Shown one piece after another: positions 24,608 to 34,165 of a stretch of DNA of 64,000 bases (position 1 is its first letter; every line of letters begins with the position of its first letter). The DNA comes from Saprospiraceae bacterium (lineage in GTDB: Bacteria > Bacteroidota > Bacteroidia > Chitinophagales > Saprospiraceae): NCBI GenBank assembly GCA_020629035.1, contig JAHDEC010000020.1, positions 1-64,000 on the forward strand, given 5' to 3'. Under the pieces are notes generated by a model. The model made no database searches. It saw only the letters and a program-made list of their open reading frames with translations, and was not told the DNA's origin. A program made the translations under genes and the position numbers.

Positions 24608-27304
24608 ATGAAAGTCCTTAACAGATGCTTTTTTGTTTTGTTAATCGGCTCCCTATTTTTTATCAGTTGTGGAAAAGACGAAATTCTAGATGGTGATGAA
24701 GAAACCACTATCATTGATGGTGTTCCATATGATGATAGTATTGTCAGTTTTCAAGGCTTAGTGGTGACTCCTGATGGAGATCCATTACCTGGAGCTAGCG
24801 TGACTTCTGGTCTTATCACAGGCATTACTGACGAATTTGGTAAATTCGAAATGACTAGTATTCCTGCACAGCAGAGAAGTGCTTATGTAACTATAAGTCA
24901 CCCTGATTATCATACAGCTTACAAATTTGCTACTGCTAAAAATCCCGGTGTAGGATATATTAAAGTAAGAATGATCGAAAGAAAGCTTACAAAAACAATC
25001 CAAGCAAGTGAGGGTGGATTAGTGGAAATGAATGGAGGGGCAAGTTTAAATTTGCCAGCTAATGGTTTTGTGGATGATATGGGTAATGTATATGGAGGAG
25101 AGGTTAATGTTTATGCTTATTGGATAGATCCAGTAGGATCAAGATTATCAGAAGAAATGCCTGGAGATCTCAGGGCTTATGACAATAATGAATATGTTCA
25201 GTTAGGAACTTTTGGTATGGTTTCCGTGGATTTAATTGGTGCTAACGGTGAGGATTTAAATCTTGGCGATGAATACACTGCGCCAGTAAGCTTTCCTGTA
25301 CCAAGTGAATTGCAGAGTATAGCTCCGAGTACGATTCCACTTTGGTACTTTGATGAAGATTCCGGATACTGGGTAAAAGAAGGTGAAGCAAGTTTATCAG
25401 GCGGAGTTTATACGGCCAACGTTCCTCATTTTTCTTTTTGGAACTGCGATGCTCCGTTTCCAGTAGTTGAAATCGAACTTTGCATTAACGATGAAAGAGG
25501 AAATCCTATTCCCAACTTTGAACTAAGAATTTGTGCTGAAGGAGTACAAGGTGTTGGTTATGGTTGGACAGATGATGCTGGTTGTGCAACTGGTAAAATT
25601 CCTAAAGATAAATTGCTGACTATTAAATATACAGATCAGTGTGGCAATGAGATAGAGTCTGAACCAGTTGGACCTTTCTCTGAAAACACAACTTTAGATA
25701 TCATCACACTCGCTAATGACAATTACTTATTTGTACTAGAAGGACAATTACTCGGCTGTATGGGAGCACCATTAAATGATGCTTATTTAATTGTTTATAC
25801 TCAAGATGATTATTTCACTGTAGAGATAGATGAGGAAGGAAACTTTAGCCACCCATTTTCAAAATGTGATGATAATGAGCTTAGAATTGTGGCCTATGAT
25901 CGAGAGAACTTATATACAAGTGAAGAAATTTCTATAACTGACTTTTCGGACCCAGAAATTAATCTAGGAATGCTTGAAGTATGTGACGAAATGATCGATG
26001 AATACATTCGATTTATGATCGATGGTGGTGTCGAAATTATAATCTTAGATCCCGAAGCATGGATAAATAACGGAGTGGAAACTACCATTGGCGGAATACA
26101 GGATGGCACTGATTACTCAGCATTTGTAAGAATCCCTTCAGTTGTGTCTGGATCTTTTACACCTGAAGGTTTTAATTTTATAACCGACCAACAAATCTCT
26201 TGTGTGAATACCTGTGATGGGTCTATAGTACTAAACGAAGATCCCGAGGTTGGAGATTATATTACGGGCTCGTTTACTTTCCTGGGTACTGGACCTGATG
26301 GAAATACTATAGAGGTGGAAGGAAGTTACCGAATTATAGTGGATGGTGAGTCTCTCTATGGAAGTATTTCAGGTAATGTATTTTACGATGGTAATATGGA
26401 TGGTATAGAAAATGATGGAGAATACATTTCTAATCAAAATGTAATACTAAATGCTGACACTGGGGATATTTCTGAAGTGACTCAGACTGATGAGAATGGC
26501 TTTTATTCATTTGATAATTTGCCACCAGGAAACTACTTTGTGCAATTAGATGGAGATTCACTAGAACTTAATACCTCTGAATTAAATGTGGGCATGGATG
26601 AGACCATAGACAATGACTTTAACGGGCAGCTAGTTACAGAAACCTATACTATAACGAACGCGGGAGAAACTTATTCCGATATAGACGCTGGAGTCACTTC
26701 AGATATATTTTGCTCGGCTCAGGGAGAAGGATGTGGTTTTGATTGCTTGCTTCAAGTGACTGCCTCAGGTGGGTTTGGAGAATTGACCTACCTATGGGAT
26801 TTTGGAAGTACAGATCAGTCTCCAAATTGTCCAGGAAATTCATTTGAGTATAATGTCACGGTTACGGATGCGTTTGGACAAGAATGCATTGCTACTGCAT
26901 TTGTAGAACAATTCGCAGGTTATATGGAAGGAAGAGTTTGGGAAGATGTAGATGGAGACAATACACTTGATACAGGTGCTGGAAGTGCAGATGTCTTGCT
27001 AGAGGGCTTGAATGTGCACTTATACTATGATTGGGATACAACAAACCCAGTGAACACGACAGTGACTAATCAAGACGGTAGATATTGGTTTGACATTTTT
27101 GATCCTAGTCCATATGTTATTGGTATAGAAGTTCCTGATGGTATGATTCCGGTCGAAAAGGATGATAATATCTATGGAAATTGGACAAGTAAGGTGAATT
27201 TAGACACTTTAAATACGACTCCATTTATTATGCACGGGACAGATGCTATCAATAATTTTTGTGAGTTTTATAATCAAATTAATGCTGGTTTTAAGCCACA
27301 ATAG
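24608..27304 (+). CDS. Large surface lipoprotein with carboxypeptidase-regulatory and SdrD-B-like modules
   Basis: 898 residues from ATG 24608 (an earlier ATG at 24569 adds 13 residues that spoil the signal). Lipobox ISCGKDE puts the lipid Cys near residue 20. A carboxypeptidase-regulatory-like beta sandwich follows (about 40-110, SFQGLVVTPDGDPLPGASV), then a domain like the metal-free 'GxxxxLPxNxFVDxxGNxYxG' cell-surface repeat (about 130-280). Two SdrD-B-like modules come later (SGNVFYDGNMDGIENDGEYI, about 590; GRVWEDVDGDNTLDTGAGS, about 775) with Asp-rich loops that usually bind calcium. No T9SS tail, so lipid anchoring is the likely attachment. The sigma factor gene follows after 16 bases. 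Confidence 0.82.
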   Translation: MKVLNRCFFVLLIGSLFFISCGKDEILDGDEETTIIDGVPYDDSIVSFQGLVVTPDGDPLPGASVTSGLITGITDEFGKFEMTSIPAQQRSAYVTISHPDYHTAYKFATAKNPGVGYIKVRMIERKLTKTIQASEGGLVEMNGGASLNLPANGFVDDMGNVYGGEVNVYAYWIDPVGSRLSEEMPGDLRAYDNNEYVQLGTFGMVSVDLIGANGEDLNLGDEYTAPVSFPVPSELQSIAPSTIPLWYFDEDSGYWVKEGEASLSGGVYTANVPHFSFWNCDAPFPVVEIELCINDERGNPIPNFELRICAEGVQGVGYGWTDDAGCATGKIPKDKLLTIKYTDQCGNEIESEPVGPFSENTTLDIITLANDNYLFVLEGQLLGCMGAPLNDAYLIVYTQDDYFTVEIDEEGNFSHPFSKCDDNELRIVAYDRENLYTSEEISITDFSDPEINLGMLEVCDEMIDEYIRFMIDGGVEIIILDPEAWINNGVETTIGGIQDGTDYSAFVRIPSVVSGSFTPEGFNFITDQQISCVNTCDGSIVLNEDPEVGDYITGSFTFLGTGPDGNTIEVEGSYRIIVDGESLYGSISGNVFYDGNMDGIENDGEYISNQNVILNADTGDISEVTQTDENGFYSFDNLPPGNYFVQLDGDSLELNTSELNVGMDETIDNDFNGQLVTETYTITNAGETYSDIDAGVTSDIFCSAQGEGCGFDCLLQVTASGGFGELTYLWDFGSTDQSPNCPGNSFEYNVTVTDAFGQECIATAFVEQFAGYMEGRVWEDVDGDNTLDTGAGSADVLLEGLNVHLYYDWDTTNPVNTTVTNQDGRYWFDIFDPSPYVIGIEVPDGMIPVEKDDNIYGNWTSKVNLDTLNTTPFIMHGTDAINNFCEFYNQINAGFKPQ

Positions 27305-27320
27305 TTAAGATTCCCCAACA

Positions 27321-27887
27321 TTGAAACAAAGAAAAAACATAGAAGAAATTATTGCAGGTATCCAGTGTGGAGATACAACATGTCAGCGAGCATTGCTTAG
27401 TCAATATGCTGACATGTTGTATGCAGTGAGTTTAAGATATGTTAGAGATACCAATCTTGCGCAAGAAGTTGTGCAGGATACATTTATTAAGGTTTTTAAA
27501 GCCTGTAAAAACTTCGACCCAAATAAAGGAACTTTTGAAGGGTGGATACGAAAAATTGCTATTCACATAGCATTGAGATACATAAATAAAAAACAAATCA
27601 AGTTGACTTTAGTAGAAGAGCATACCCAAGACGATTACGGTATGAATCCTGAAGTTTTACAAAAACTTGATAACGAAGAATTGATGACTATCGTACAAAG
27701 TTTACCTGAAGGGTACCGTCAGGTGTTTAACTTATATGTCATCGAAGGCTACTCACATAAGGAGATAGCTACAATGATCGGTATCAAAGAGGTTTCTTCT
27801 AGGTCTAACTTATCTAGAGCTAAAGAAATCCTCAGAAATAAATTAATGACCCACAAATCTTATAAGTCATGGGCAACAGCGAAATAA
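27321..27887 (+). CDS. ECF-type RNA polymerase sigma factor
   Basis: 188 residues. Region 2 (about 20-95) holds LRYVRDTNLAQEVVQDTFIKVFKA and the -10-binding segment FEGWIRKIAIHIALRYI; region 4 (about 125-180) holds LPEGYRQVFNLYVIEGYSHKEIATMIGI..VSSRSNLSRAKEILR. No region 1 or 3, as in extracytoplasmic-function sigma factors. TTG start. The next gene begins 19 bases before this one stops and encodes a membrane protein that looks like its anti-sigma partner. Confidence 0.93.
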   Translation: MKQRKNIEEIIAGIQCGDTTCQRALLSQYADMLYAVSLRYVRDTNLAQEVVQDTFIKVFKACKNFDPNKGTFEGWIRKIAIHIALRYINKKQIKLTLVEEHTQDDYGMNPEVLQKLDNEELMTIVQSLPEGYRQVFNLYVIEGYSHKEIATMIGIKEVSSRSNLSRAKEILRNKLMTHKSYKSWATAK

Positions 27888-29317
27888 ATAAACTATTACA
27901 TGAACGGCTCTATACGCATGAGGTCTCTATGGATCATGATGCACTTTGGAACGCTATTCAGAAAAAGAAAAATAATAAATTCCCCATCATTATGCTTCTA
28001 TCTTCCTTACTTGTACTTGTTTTTTCAATGAGTTTCTTTGCCTTTACATTCGAAGAAATACCATCCAAAGCCGAATTTTCAACTGAACTTAGCAGTCTTG
28101 TCGAGTCAGATTTAAGCACTTCTGAAAGTGTACTCGCTACTAAGCATGTAATTAGTACAGAACCAGCAAAAGATAAGCTTAAGCTTGAGACTCCACCATT
28201 TACAAGTGACCAACGATCAACTAACAAGATAAAGACTACGCATCAATCAGCTGAAAAGATGGTTGTCAATATAAAAAACACAAATTCTTCAAACACCATT
28301 AAGAAAGCTAATTCAAACCTAAGTGCTACCAAGTTTAGCTCATTTGCATTAGCGGTTCAAAATACACAACCAGCAATAGAAAACACTTCATTGCTTGCTA
28401 ATTCAGCAATAAAAGAAAAGGCTAGTGCTACAACAAATAACATTGGCCAAGAAAGTGATACACGGCATCCATCCTTATTGGAAATAAGTCTTTTATCATA
28501 TAAGCCTATGTTATTAAATGAATCGTGGGGAGAAAAAATGTTGTCTCGTAGAAATAAAAAGACCGGATGTTTCGACCATAAAATTAGAAGAAACAACATT
28601 GGCATAGAGATTTATGGAGGACCAGGAGTAATTAGTAAGAAGATGATTACTTCAGCTGCAGATTATAAAGAGCTTTTAGAAAAAAGAAAAGAAACAGAAA
28701 CAAGTCTAGAAAGCCTTAGAGGCGGATTTGCTGTCAGATTTAATCATAATTCTGGGGTTTATTTAAAAGCTGGTTTAGAGGTAGGTCGATTACGTGAACG
28801 TCTAGATTTTTCTGTTGGCCAAGACACAAGTTATACCTTAGAAAATCAAATTATAGATTGGGAAATAAATACAAACGGAGATTCTATCCCAATTTTCGGT
28901 ACGCAAACTGTCACTATATCAAGTCAAAAAAGTTGGAAAGTTTTTAATGAATTTACCACCTTCGATGTGCCAGTGCTTATAGGATACCAGCAGGCATTTG
29001 GTAACTGGGGAGTATATGGGGAAGCAGGAGCAATTTTTAATCTGAGCCTAACTAAAGACGGAATGATCCTAGATGGAAATCCAACTCCTTCTGAGTTAGA
29101 GCCCTTTTTCCAGTCACAAAATGGTATTCATTTAACCGCTGGATTTGGCGTGTCCTATAAAATAACAGATAAAGTGTACGTCTTTGCCAGTCCAAATGCA
29201 AAATGGTCCATGAGTGACTTTAATGATGAGAACTACCCAATAGATCAACGATTTCATAGCTACAGCATTTTATTTGGTGTAGGTTATGAATTTTCAAAGG
29301 GTCCAAAAACCTTATAA
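27869..29317 (+). CDS. One-TM anti-sigma-like protein with C-terminal beta-barrel-like domain
   Basis: 482 residues in three parts. Residues 1-32 are cytosolic and carry 'MDHDALWNAIQKKK', similar to the short N-terminal motif of Bacteroidota anti-sigma proteins. One membrane helix follows (about 34-55, FPIIMLLSSLLVLVFSMSFFAF). Then comes a Ser/Thr/Asn/Lys-rich linker of roughly 190 residues, and a domain from about 248 (IGIEIYGGPGVISKKM) with alternating beta strands ending in 'YSILFGVGYEFSKG', typical of outer-membrane beta-barrel (porin-like) families. It overlaps the sigma factor gene, so co-regulation is nearly certain. The topology, inner membrane to outer membrane, is inferred. Confidence 0.75.
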   Translation: MGNSEINKLLHERLYTHEVSMDHDALWNAIQKKKNNKFPIIMLLSSLLVLVFSMSFFAFTFEEIPSKAEFSTELSSLVESDLSTSESVLATKHVISTEPAKDKLKLETPPFTSDQRSTNKIKTTHQSAEKMVVNIKNTNSSNTIKKANSNLSATKFSSFALAVQNTQPAIENTSLLANSAIKEKASATTNNIGQESDTRHPSLLEISLLSYKPMLLNESWGEKMLSRRNKKTGCFDHKIRRNNIGIEIYGGPGVISKKMITSAADYKELLEKRKETETSLESLRGGFAVRFNHNSGVYLKAGLEVGRLRERLDFSVGQDTSYTLENQIIDWEINTNGDSIPIFGTQTVTISSQKSWKVFNEFTTFDVPVLIGYQQAFGNWGVYGEAGAIFNLSLTKDGMILDGNPTPSELEPFFQSQNGIHLTAGFGVSYKITDKVYVFASPNAKWSMSDFNDENYPIDQRFHSYSILFGVGYEFSKGPKTL

Positions 29318-29340
29318 GAGTATTTAAATTAGATGAGATG

Positions 29341-29370
29341 ATAGAGAAGAGTCCTTGGACCCTTCTCTAT
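29341..29370 (+). terminator. Intrinsic terminator closing the sigma operon
   Basis: ATAGAGAAG-A-GTCC-TT-GGAC-C-CTTCTCTAT: 13 pairs with one internal mismatch and a two-base loop, followed by TTTTTCTTT. It separates the operon from the convergent ndk gene; the minus-strand side lacks a T tract, so it is mainly for the plus strand. Confidence 0.87.
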
Positions 29371-29376
29371 TTTTCT

Positions 29377-29799
29377 TTATGCAAAAACCTCTGTACCTCC
29401 AAAGTGGAAGCTTCCTTCAATTTGTGCGTTTTCGTCAGAATCTGAGCCATGTACTGCATTTTCACCAATGCTGGTTGCATATTTAGCTCTAATGGTTCCT
29501 GGTGCAGCGTCTGCTGGATTAGTAGCACCAATAAGTGCTCTGAAATCTTCTACTGCATTATCTTTTTCTAAAATAGCGGCTACGATAGGTCCTGATGACA
29601 TAAAGTCAACAAGCTCACCATAGAATGGTCTTTCTTTATGCACTGCATAAAATTCGCCAGCCTTCTCTTTAGAAAGTTTTGTGTATTTCATAGCTACGAT
29701 CTTAAATCCTGCGCTATTCATCATTTGTAAGATGTTACCGATATTACCTGCTTTTACTGCATCAGGCTTTATCATAGTAAGTGTTCTGTTACTTGCCAT
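29377..29799 (-). CDS. ndk: Nucleoside diphosphate kinase
   Basis: 140 residues. Transfers the gamma phosphate of ATP to NDPs through a phospho-histidine. N-terminal [10 protein letters not shown], Tyr51/Lys region [10 protein letters not shown], and active-site His117 in ENAVHGSDS are all present. Normal length for the hexameric/tetrameric enzyme. A -7 box (TAGTTTTG, 29822-29829) lies 22 bases upstream on the minus strand, though with no convincing -33 partner. Confidence 0.97.
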   Translation of the reverse strand: MASNRTLTMIKPDAVKAGNIGNILQMMNSAGFKIVAMKYTKLSKEKAGEFYAVHKERPFYGELVDFMSSGPIVAAILEKDNAVEDFRALIGATNPADAAPGTIRAKYATSIGENAVHGSDSDENAQIEGSFHFGGTEVFA

Positions 29800-29821
29800 T
29801 ATTCTTTTATTAAAATTTCCG

Positions 29822-29829
29822 CAAAACTA
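29822..29829 (-). promoter_or_regulatory. Candidate -7 promoter element of ndk
   Basis: Minus-strand TAGTTTTG fits TAnnTTTG and sits 22 bases before the start codon. No TTG was found at the expected -33 distance, so this is a half-promoter call. Confidence 0.4.
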
Positions 29830-29912
29830 AAAAATATAAAGTGGATGTCTCTTTAGAATTGTTAATTATTAAATAAGAATCCCGTCTTTTTTTAGCAACT
29901 TTGTGGGCTTCT

Positions 29913-30920
29913 ATGGAAAATATTCAAATACTTAAAGAAAAATTGCAGATTCCGCAAGATGTGGTTATTCTTTCTCATCGTAATCCAGATGGAGATGCTT
30001 TAGGTTCTAGTTTAGCCTTAAGAACTATGCTTAACAGTATGGGACATTCAGCAAAGGTGGTTTTACCTAGTAATTATCCCTATATCTTTTCTTTTATGGA
30101 TGGGGTTGACGATTGCATTATTTTCGATGATGACAAGGAAGTTGCCTTAGAGAGAATTAAAAAATCCACCATGATTTTCTGTCTTGATTTTAATGGCTTA
30201 GACAGAATAGACAAACTTGGACCTTCTGTAGATGAATCGAAAGCGTATAAAGTCTTAGTTGATCATCATCTTGATCCGGAACCGTTTCCTGATTTTACCT
30301 TTAGCAACACGGCAGCATCTTCTACTTGCGAGCAATTATATATTTTATTTGAAGCACTTGGCCTTGAGCAGAAGATTACCCTTGATATTGCTACCAGCTT
30401 ATTTGTGGGTATAATAACCGATACAGGATGTTTTAAGTACAGCACAAACAGTGATACTTATCGTGTCGCTGCTGCCTTAAAAACCCTTGGCGTAGATGAC
30501 TATAAACTTAATGATGTCATTTTTAATTCATTGACTCAAAAGCAATTAGAACTCTTAGGTCATTGCCTGGCAAATCGAATGGAAATAATTCCAGAACATA
30601 AAGCAGGGATAATATACTTGACACGTCAAGATTATAAGGATTTTAATATCATTCGAGGAGATACAGAAAGTATTGTTAATTATATTTTGATGATTAATGG
30701 AATCGAGGTTGCCGCTTTCATCCGAGAACAACCAACCATCGTAAAGTTATCACTAAGGTCTAAAGGTGATATATCTGTACAAGAGTTAGCCAGAAATCAT
30801 TTTAATGGTGGTGGTCACAAAAATGCTTCAGGTGGATCAGCCTATGCTAAATTAGAAGACGTAATCAACCGCTTTAAATCGGTTTTACCAAATTATATTA
30901 AAAAAGAAACACATGCATAA
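29913..30920 (+). CDS. nrnA: DHH-family phosphoesterase, NrnA-like oligoribonuclease / pAp phosphatase
   Basis: 335 residues. DHH domain: HRNPDGDALGSS (metal-binding D-x-D), DFNGLDR, and the defining LVDHHLDP. The C-terminal DHHA1 substrate domain ends with GGGHKNASGG. This is the arrangement of NrnA, which degrades short RNA oligomers and dephosphorylates 3'-phosphoadenosine 5'-phosphate. The ATG at 29913 is chosen over a TTG at 29901. It overlaps the FKBP gene by 8 bases and probably is co-transcribed with it and prfB. Confidence 0.9.
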   Translation: MENIQILKEKLQIPQDVVILSHRNPDGDALGSSLALRTMLNSMGHSAKVVLPSNYPYIFSFMDGVDDCIIFDDDKEVALERIKKSTMIFCLDFNGLDRIDKLGPSVDESKAYKVLVDHHLDPEPFPDFTFSNTAASSTCEQLYILFEALGLEQKITLDIATSLFVGIITDTGCFKYSTNSDTYRVAAALKTLGVDDYKLNDVIFNSLTQKQLELLGHCLANRMEIIPEHKAGIIYLTRQDYKDFNIIRGDTESIVNYILMINGIEVAAFIREQPTIVKLSLRSKGDISVQELARNHFNGGGHKNASGGSAYAKLEDVINRFKSVLPNYIKKETHA

Positions 30921-31809
30921 AGTAGTTATTTTAGGAATATTTGCCATAAGCTTTTGCTTATTGTCTTGTCAGTCAGGTGGTGGTGATACCAGTTCACTTG
31001 TAGAAGGATATCATACAGAAATTTATGATAGACCAGGTGGTGATAAGGTGATGCCAGGCCAATACATTAAATTCGATCTAGATATTCTAGATGATAAAGG
31101 CGAGCTTTTACAGTCACTGAGATCACAGCCCACAAAACCCATAATGTACATCCCAATGGAAGGGGAAGAAGCTCAGAAAAATCCATTGATAGATTTATTA
31201 AGTCAAGCTCAAAATAATGATAGTTTGGCCATCTTTATTACTAAGGATTCAATGCCGCAACCCGCACAAATGATGGGAGAAAATGAATTCTTAGAGTATC
31301 GTATGAAGGTATTAGACGTGCTTTCTAAAGAAGCATATGAGGAGATGAAAAATAAGGAACAGGCGGAAGCCATGGCATTGGCTGGTCAAATGAAAGAAAA
31401 AGAAGCTGGAGCACTCGAAGAATCGGTTAAAATCTTAGAAGATTATAAAGCTGGGAAGTATAAAGCACAAACTAAATCATTGGATAATGGACTCAAATAT
31501 GTTCTTTTAAATGAAGGAGCTGGGCCAGGATCTAATAAAGGTCAGACCATCGAAGTATCATATGTAGGAATGCTTCAGGATGGTACCATGTTTGACAACT
31601 CTTTTAGAGCTGGAAGAAACTTTAGTTTTCAGATAGGAACAGGACAAGTAATACCAGGATGGGATACAGGTATGGCACTTATGCCAGTAGGATCTAAAGC
31701 GCTACTGGATATTCCTCCTGCAATTGGCTACGGAGAACGAGGTAGTCCACCGGTAATTCCAGCAAATGCGGACTTGTATTTTGTTGTTGAAGTCTTTTCA
31801 ATTAAATAA
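30913..31809 (+). CDS. FKBP-type peptidyl-prolyl isomerase lipoprotein
   Basis: 298 residues. Lipoprotein signal with LLSCQSGG (lipid Cys about residue 19). There are two FKBP-like halves: residues about 35-140 look degenerate ('MPGQYIKFDLDILDDKGELLQSL'), while residues 190-298 form a canonical FKBP domain (YVGMLQDGTMFDNSF; IPGWDTGMALMPVGSKALLDIPPAIGYGERG; IPANADLYFVVEV). It should assist folding of exported proteins in the periplasm. It overlaps the DHH gene by 8 bases and is followed 4 bases later by prfB. Confidence 0.92.
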   Translation: MHKVVILGIFAISFCLLSCQSGGGDTSSLVEGYHTEIYDRPGGDKVMPGQYIKFDLDILDDKGELLQSLRSQPTKPIMYIPMEGEEAQKNPLIDLLSQAQNNDSLAIFITKDSMPQPAQMMGENEFLEYRMKVLDVLSKEAYEEMKNKEQAEAMALAGQMKEKEAGALEESVKILEDYKAGKYKAQTKSLDNGLKYVLLNEGAGPGSNKGQTIEVSYVGMLQDGTMFDNSFRAGRNFSFQIGTGQVIPGWDTGMALMPVGSKALLDIPPAIGYGERGSPPVIPANADLYFVVEVFSIK

Positions 31810-31813
31810 GTAG

Positions 31814-32894
31814 ATGACCAGCGAACAACTCAAAAGCTTAGCAGACCGATTAGCCTCCATAAGAGGCTATCTTTGACGTAGATAAGCGTAAACACGAAAT
31901 AGAAGACAAAGAAATTCTCGCTTCTGATCCTACATTTTGGAATGATCAGAAGAAGGCCGAGTCTATCATGAAAGAGGTTAAAACCTCAAAATACTGGGTT
32001 CAAACTTATAAAGACCTTGAATCAAACTATGAAGACTTAGAGGTGCTTCATGAATTTCAAAAAGAAGGTGAAGCCACCGAAGAGGAGGTTAACCTTGCCT
32101 ATAAGACACTTACAGCCAGCATTGAAAATGTGGAGCTCAAATCCACCTTAAATCAAGAACAAGACGAACTGGATTGTATCCTGGAGATTAATGCTGGAGC
32201 AGGAGGAACGGAAGCCTGTGACTGGGCAGAAATGCTTTATAGAATGTATGTCATGTACGGAGAAAAATCCAACATGAAAGTCTCAGAATTAAACAGGGTT
32301 GATGGAGATGTTGCGGGTATTAAATCAGTAGAATTACAAATGAGTGGCACCTTAGCCTATGGATATCTAAAAGGTGAAAATGGAGTCCATCGATTGGTAC
32401 GTGTTTCACCTTTTAATGCACAAGGTAAGCGGATGACTTCTTTTGCTTCCGTTTTTGTCCACCCGATGGTAGACGACAAAATTGAAGTGGAAATTAATCC
32501 AGCGGATATAGAATGGGATACATTCAGGGCCAGTGGAGCTGGAGGTCAGCATGTAAATAAAACTGAATCAGCCGTGAGAGTCAGACACCTTCCTACAGGC
32601 ATAACTGCTGAATGTCAGGAAGAACGCTCTCAACATATGAACCGAGAAAAGGCAATGATCATGCTGAAATCTCGGCTATATGAAGTAGAATTAAAAAAGA
32701 AATTGGCTGAAAAAGACTCAGTAGAAGCATCCAAAATGAAGAACGAATGGGGTTCTCAGATTAGATCTTATGTGCTAGATGATAGACGCGTGAAAGATCA
32801 TCGAACCAAATTCGAAAATAGAAATACGGATGCTGTGCTTAATGGAGACATACAAGGTTTTCTTAAAGCCTTCTTAATGTGGGACGGTAGTTAA
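31814..32894 (+). CDS. prfB: Peptide chain release factor 2, made through a programmed +1 frameshift
   Basis: RF2 recognises UGA and UAA and triggers peptide release. The gene starts at ATG 31814 and reads 20 codons (MTSEQLKSL...IRGYL) to CTT TGA at 31871-31876. A +1 shift at CTT-T then continues with GAC (31875) into the long frame that ends at 32894, giving about 359 residues. An AGAGG purine stretch just upstream of TATCTTTGA can act as the stimulatory Shine-Dalgarno. The main part has the stop-codon-reading SPF motif ([10 protein letters not shown]) and the catalytic GGQ loop ([16 protein letters not shown]). A caller that ignores frameshifting would start it wrongly near 31968. Confidence 0.95.
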
Positions 32895-32976
32895 AACCTG
32901 CGAAATAACGTCTTAATGTTGTACTTTTAGTATACCCTTGAAAAACTACATTTTTTTGAACAAGAAAATAGATCAA

Positions 32977-34119
32977 ATGAAATTTAGAAATTGTACACTT
33001 TTATTCATTTTGGGAATATTCGCTTCTCATATTTCAGCACAAATTACCGTAGAATTGTCCACATTGCCTGATCAAGGTGATGTATTAAATTATGATACTT
33101 TTGATAGTTATGAAGGAGAAGGTTTTGATGTAGTAGGAGAGGATATGACTTGGGATTTTTCGGATTTAACGGTAAATGGTACAGCCGATGAGTCGTATTT
33201 GGATGCACAAAGTGGAATGGCTGCGGATAGTTTTCCCAATGCTGATTTACTAGTTGAGTTTATCGGTAATGAAGGTTATGCTCTTAGAAATTCTACAAGC
33301 GTCAGTGTAATAGGTTTTTCTGGAGAAGAATTTGGAGGTCTACCTTTACCATTAACCATAGAATTAGACCAACCCTTTGCTATTAGACGTGCACCACTTG
33401 CTTTAGGGGATGTGTATAACACGCAGACTAGTTTTGCAGCTAAATTTCCATTGTCAGATTTTCCAGAATTAGATACATTGATTTCTGAGAATAACCCATT
33501 GGGTGAAGGCGTAGATATTGATTCTTTTGCTGTGACTTGGGATTTAAGTAGAACAGAGGAAGCAGTAGGCTGGGGTGAAGTGATTTTAGGAGGTAACAAT
33601 GCTGAAGTCTTACAAATATTGCAAACAGACAATATTGAAACTACCATTGAAGCGTTTATCGTAACTGTGATTGGCGGATCGTGGTTGGATGTTAGCTCCT
33701 TTTTGCCGGAAGAATTTGGAGGACAACTATCCATAAATAATACAACTTACAAATATTTAACAGCGGATGACAAAGAAACATTCTTAGAGTTTGTAGTAAA
33801 CCAAAACGAGCTCGAGAGTTCCCCCTCAGGAAGAACTAAAGCTGGACTTGTAATGACTAACACTGAAGACGTTTCGTTTAGCTCAGATATGCTGCTATAC
33901 CCAAATCCTGCAAGTCAGTTTCTAAATATAAAAGCTGAAAATGGAGAAAACATTGAGCAAGTAGAAATTTATGACGTACGAGGAATGTTACTTGTTAGAG
34001 ATCAAATCAATGCTTCACAGCATTCTTTAAATGTTGCTGATTTAGAAGCAGGGAATTACTTTGTAAAGATTAATACTGCAGAGAATAGTTACTCACAAAG
34101 ATTTACTATTGCAAATTAG
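32977..34119 (+). CDS. T9SS-exported protein with C-terminal sorting domain
   Basis: 380 residues from ATG 32977 (a TTG at 32938 would put 13 residues before the signal peptide). Signal peptide MKFRNCTLLFILGIFASHISAQ; a beta-rich, acidic body of about 290 residues with no recognised fold; and a type A T9SS sorting domain over the last about 80 residues, beginning at SDMLLYPNPASQFLNI and containing VEIYDVRGMLL and LEAGNYFVKI. The tail is recognised by the PorU/PorV sortase complex and removed at the surface. The cargo's function is unknown. Confidence 0.88.
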   Translation: MKFRNCTLLFILGIFASHISAQITVELSTLPDQGDVLNYDTFDSYEGEGFDVVGEDMTWDFSDLTVNGTADESYLDAQSGMAADSFPNADLLVEFIGNEGYALRNSTSVSVIGFSGEEFGGLPLPLTIELDQPFAIRRAPLALGDVYNTQTSFAAKFPLSDFPELDTLISENNPLGEGVDIDSFAVTWDLSRTEEAVGWGEVILGGNNAEVLQILQTDNIETTIEAFIVTVIGGSWLDVSSFLPEEFGGQLSINNTTYKYLTADDKETFLEFVVNQNELESSPSGRTKAGLVMTNTEDVSFSSDMLLYPNPASQFLNIKAENGENIEQVEIYDVRGMLLVRDQINASQHSLNVADLEAGNYFVKINTAENSYSQRFTIAN

Positions 34120-34127
34120 ACGATGAT

Positions 34128-34165
34128 AATTAGGAGTATGTTTTATGAAGAATGTACTCCTAATT
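34128..34165. terminator. Possible bidirectional terminator between convergent genes
   Basis: Perfect 11-base arms AATTAGGAGTA and TACTCCTAATT with a 16-base loop. The right arm includes the stop codon of the minus-strand gene. A T-rich tract after the stem is weak on the plus strand, and on the minus strand only TATCAT follows, so the call is tentative. Confidence 0.45.

Noticed and set aside
27869-27887. Frameshift joining the sigma factor and its neighbour
   Set aside because: Both genes have complete domains and proper ends; the 19-base overlap is ordinary translational coupling.
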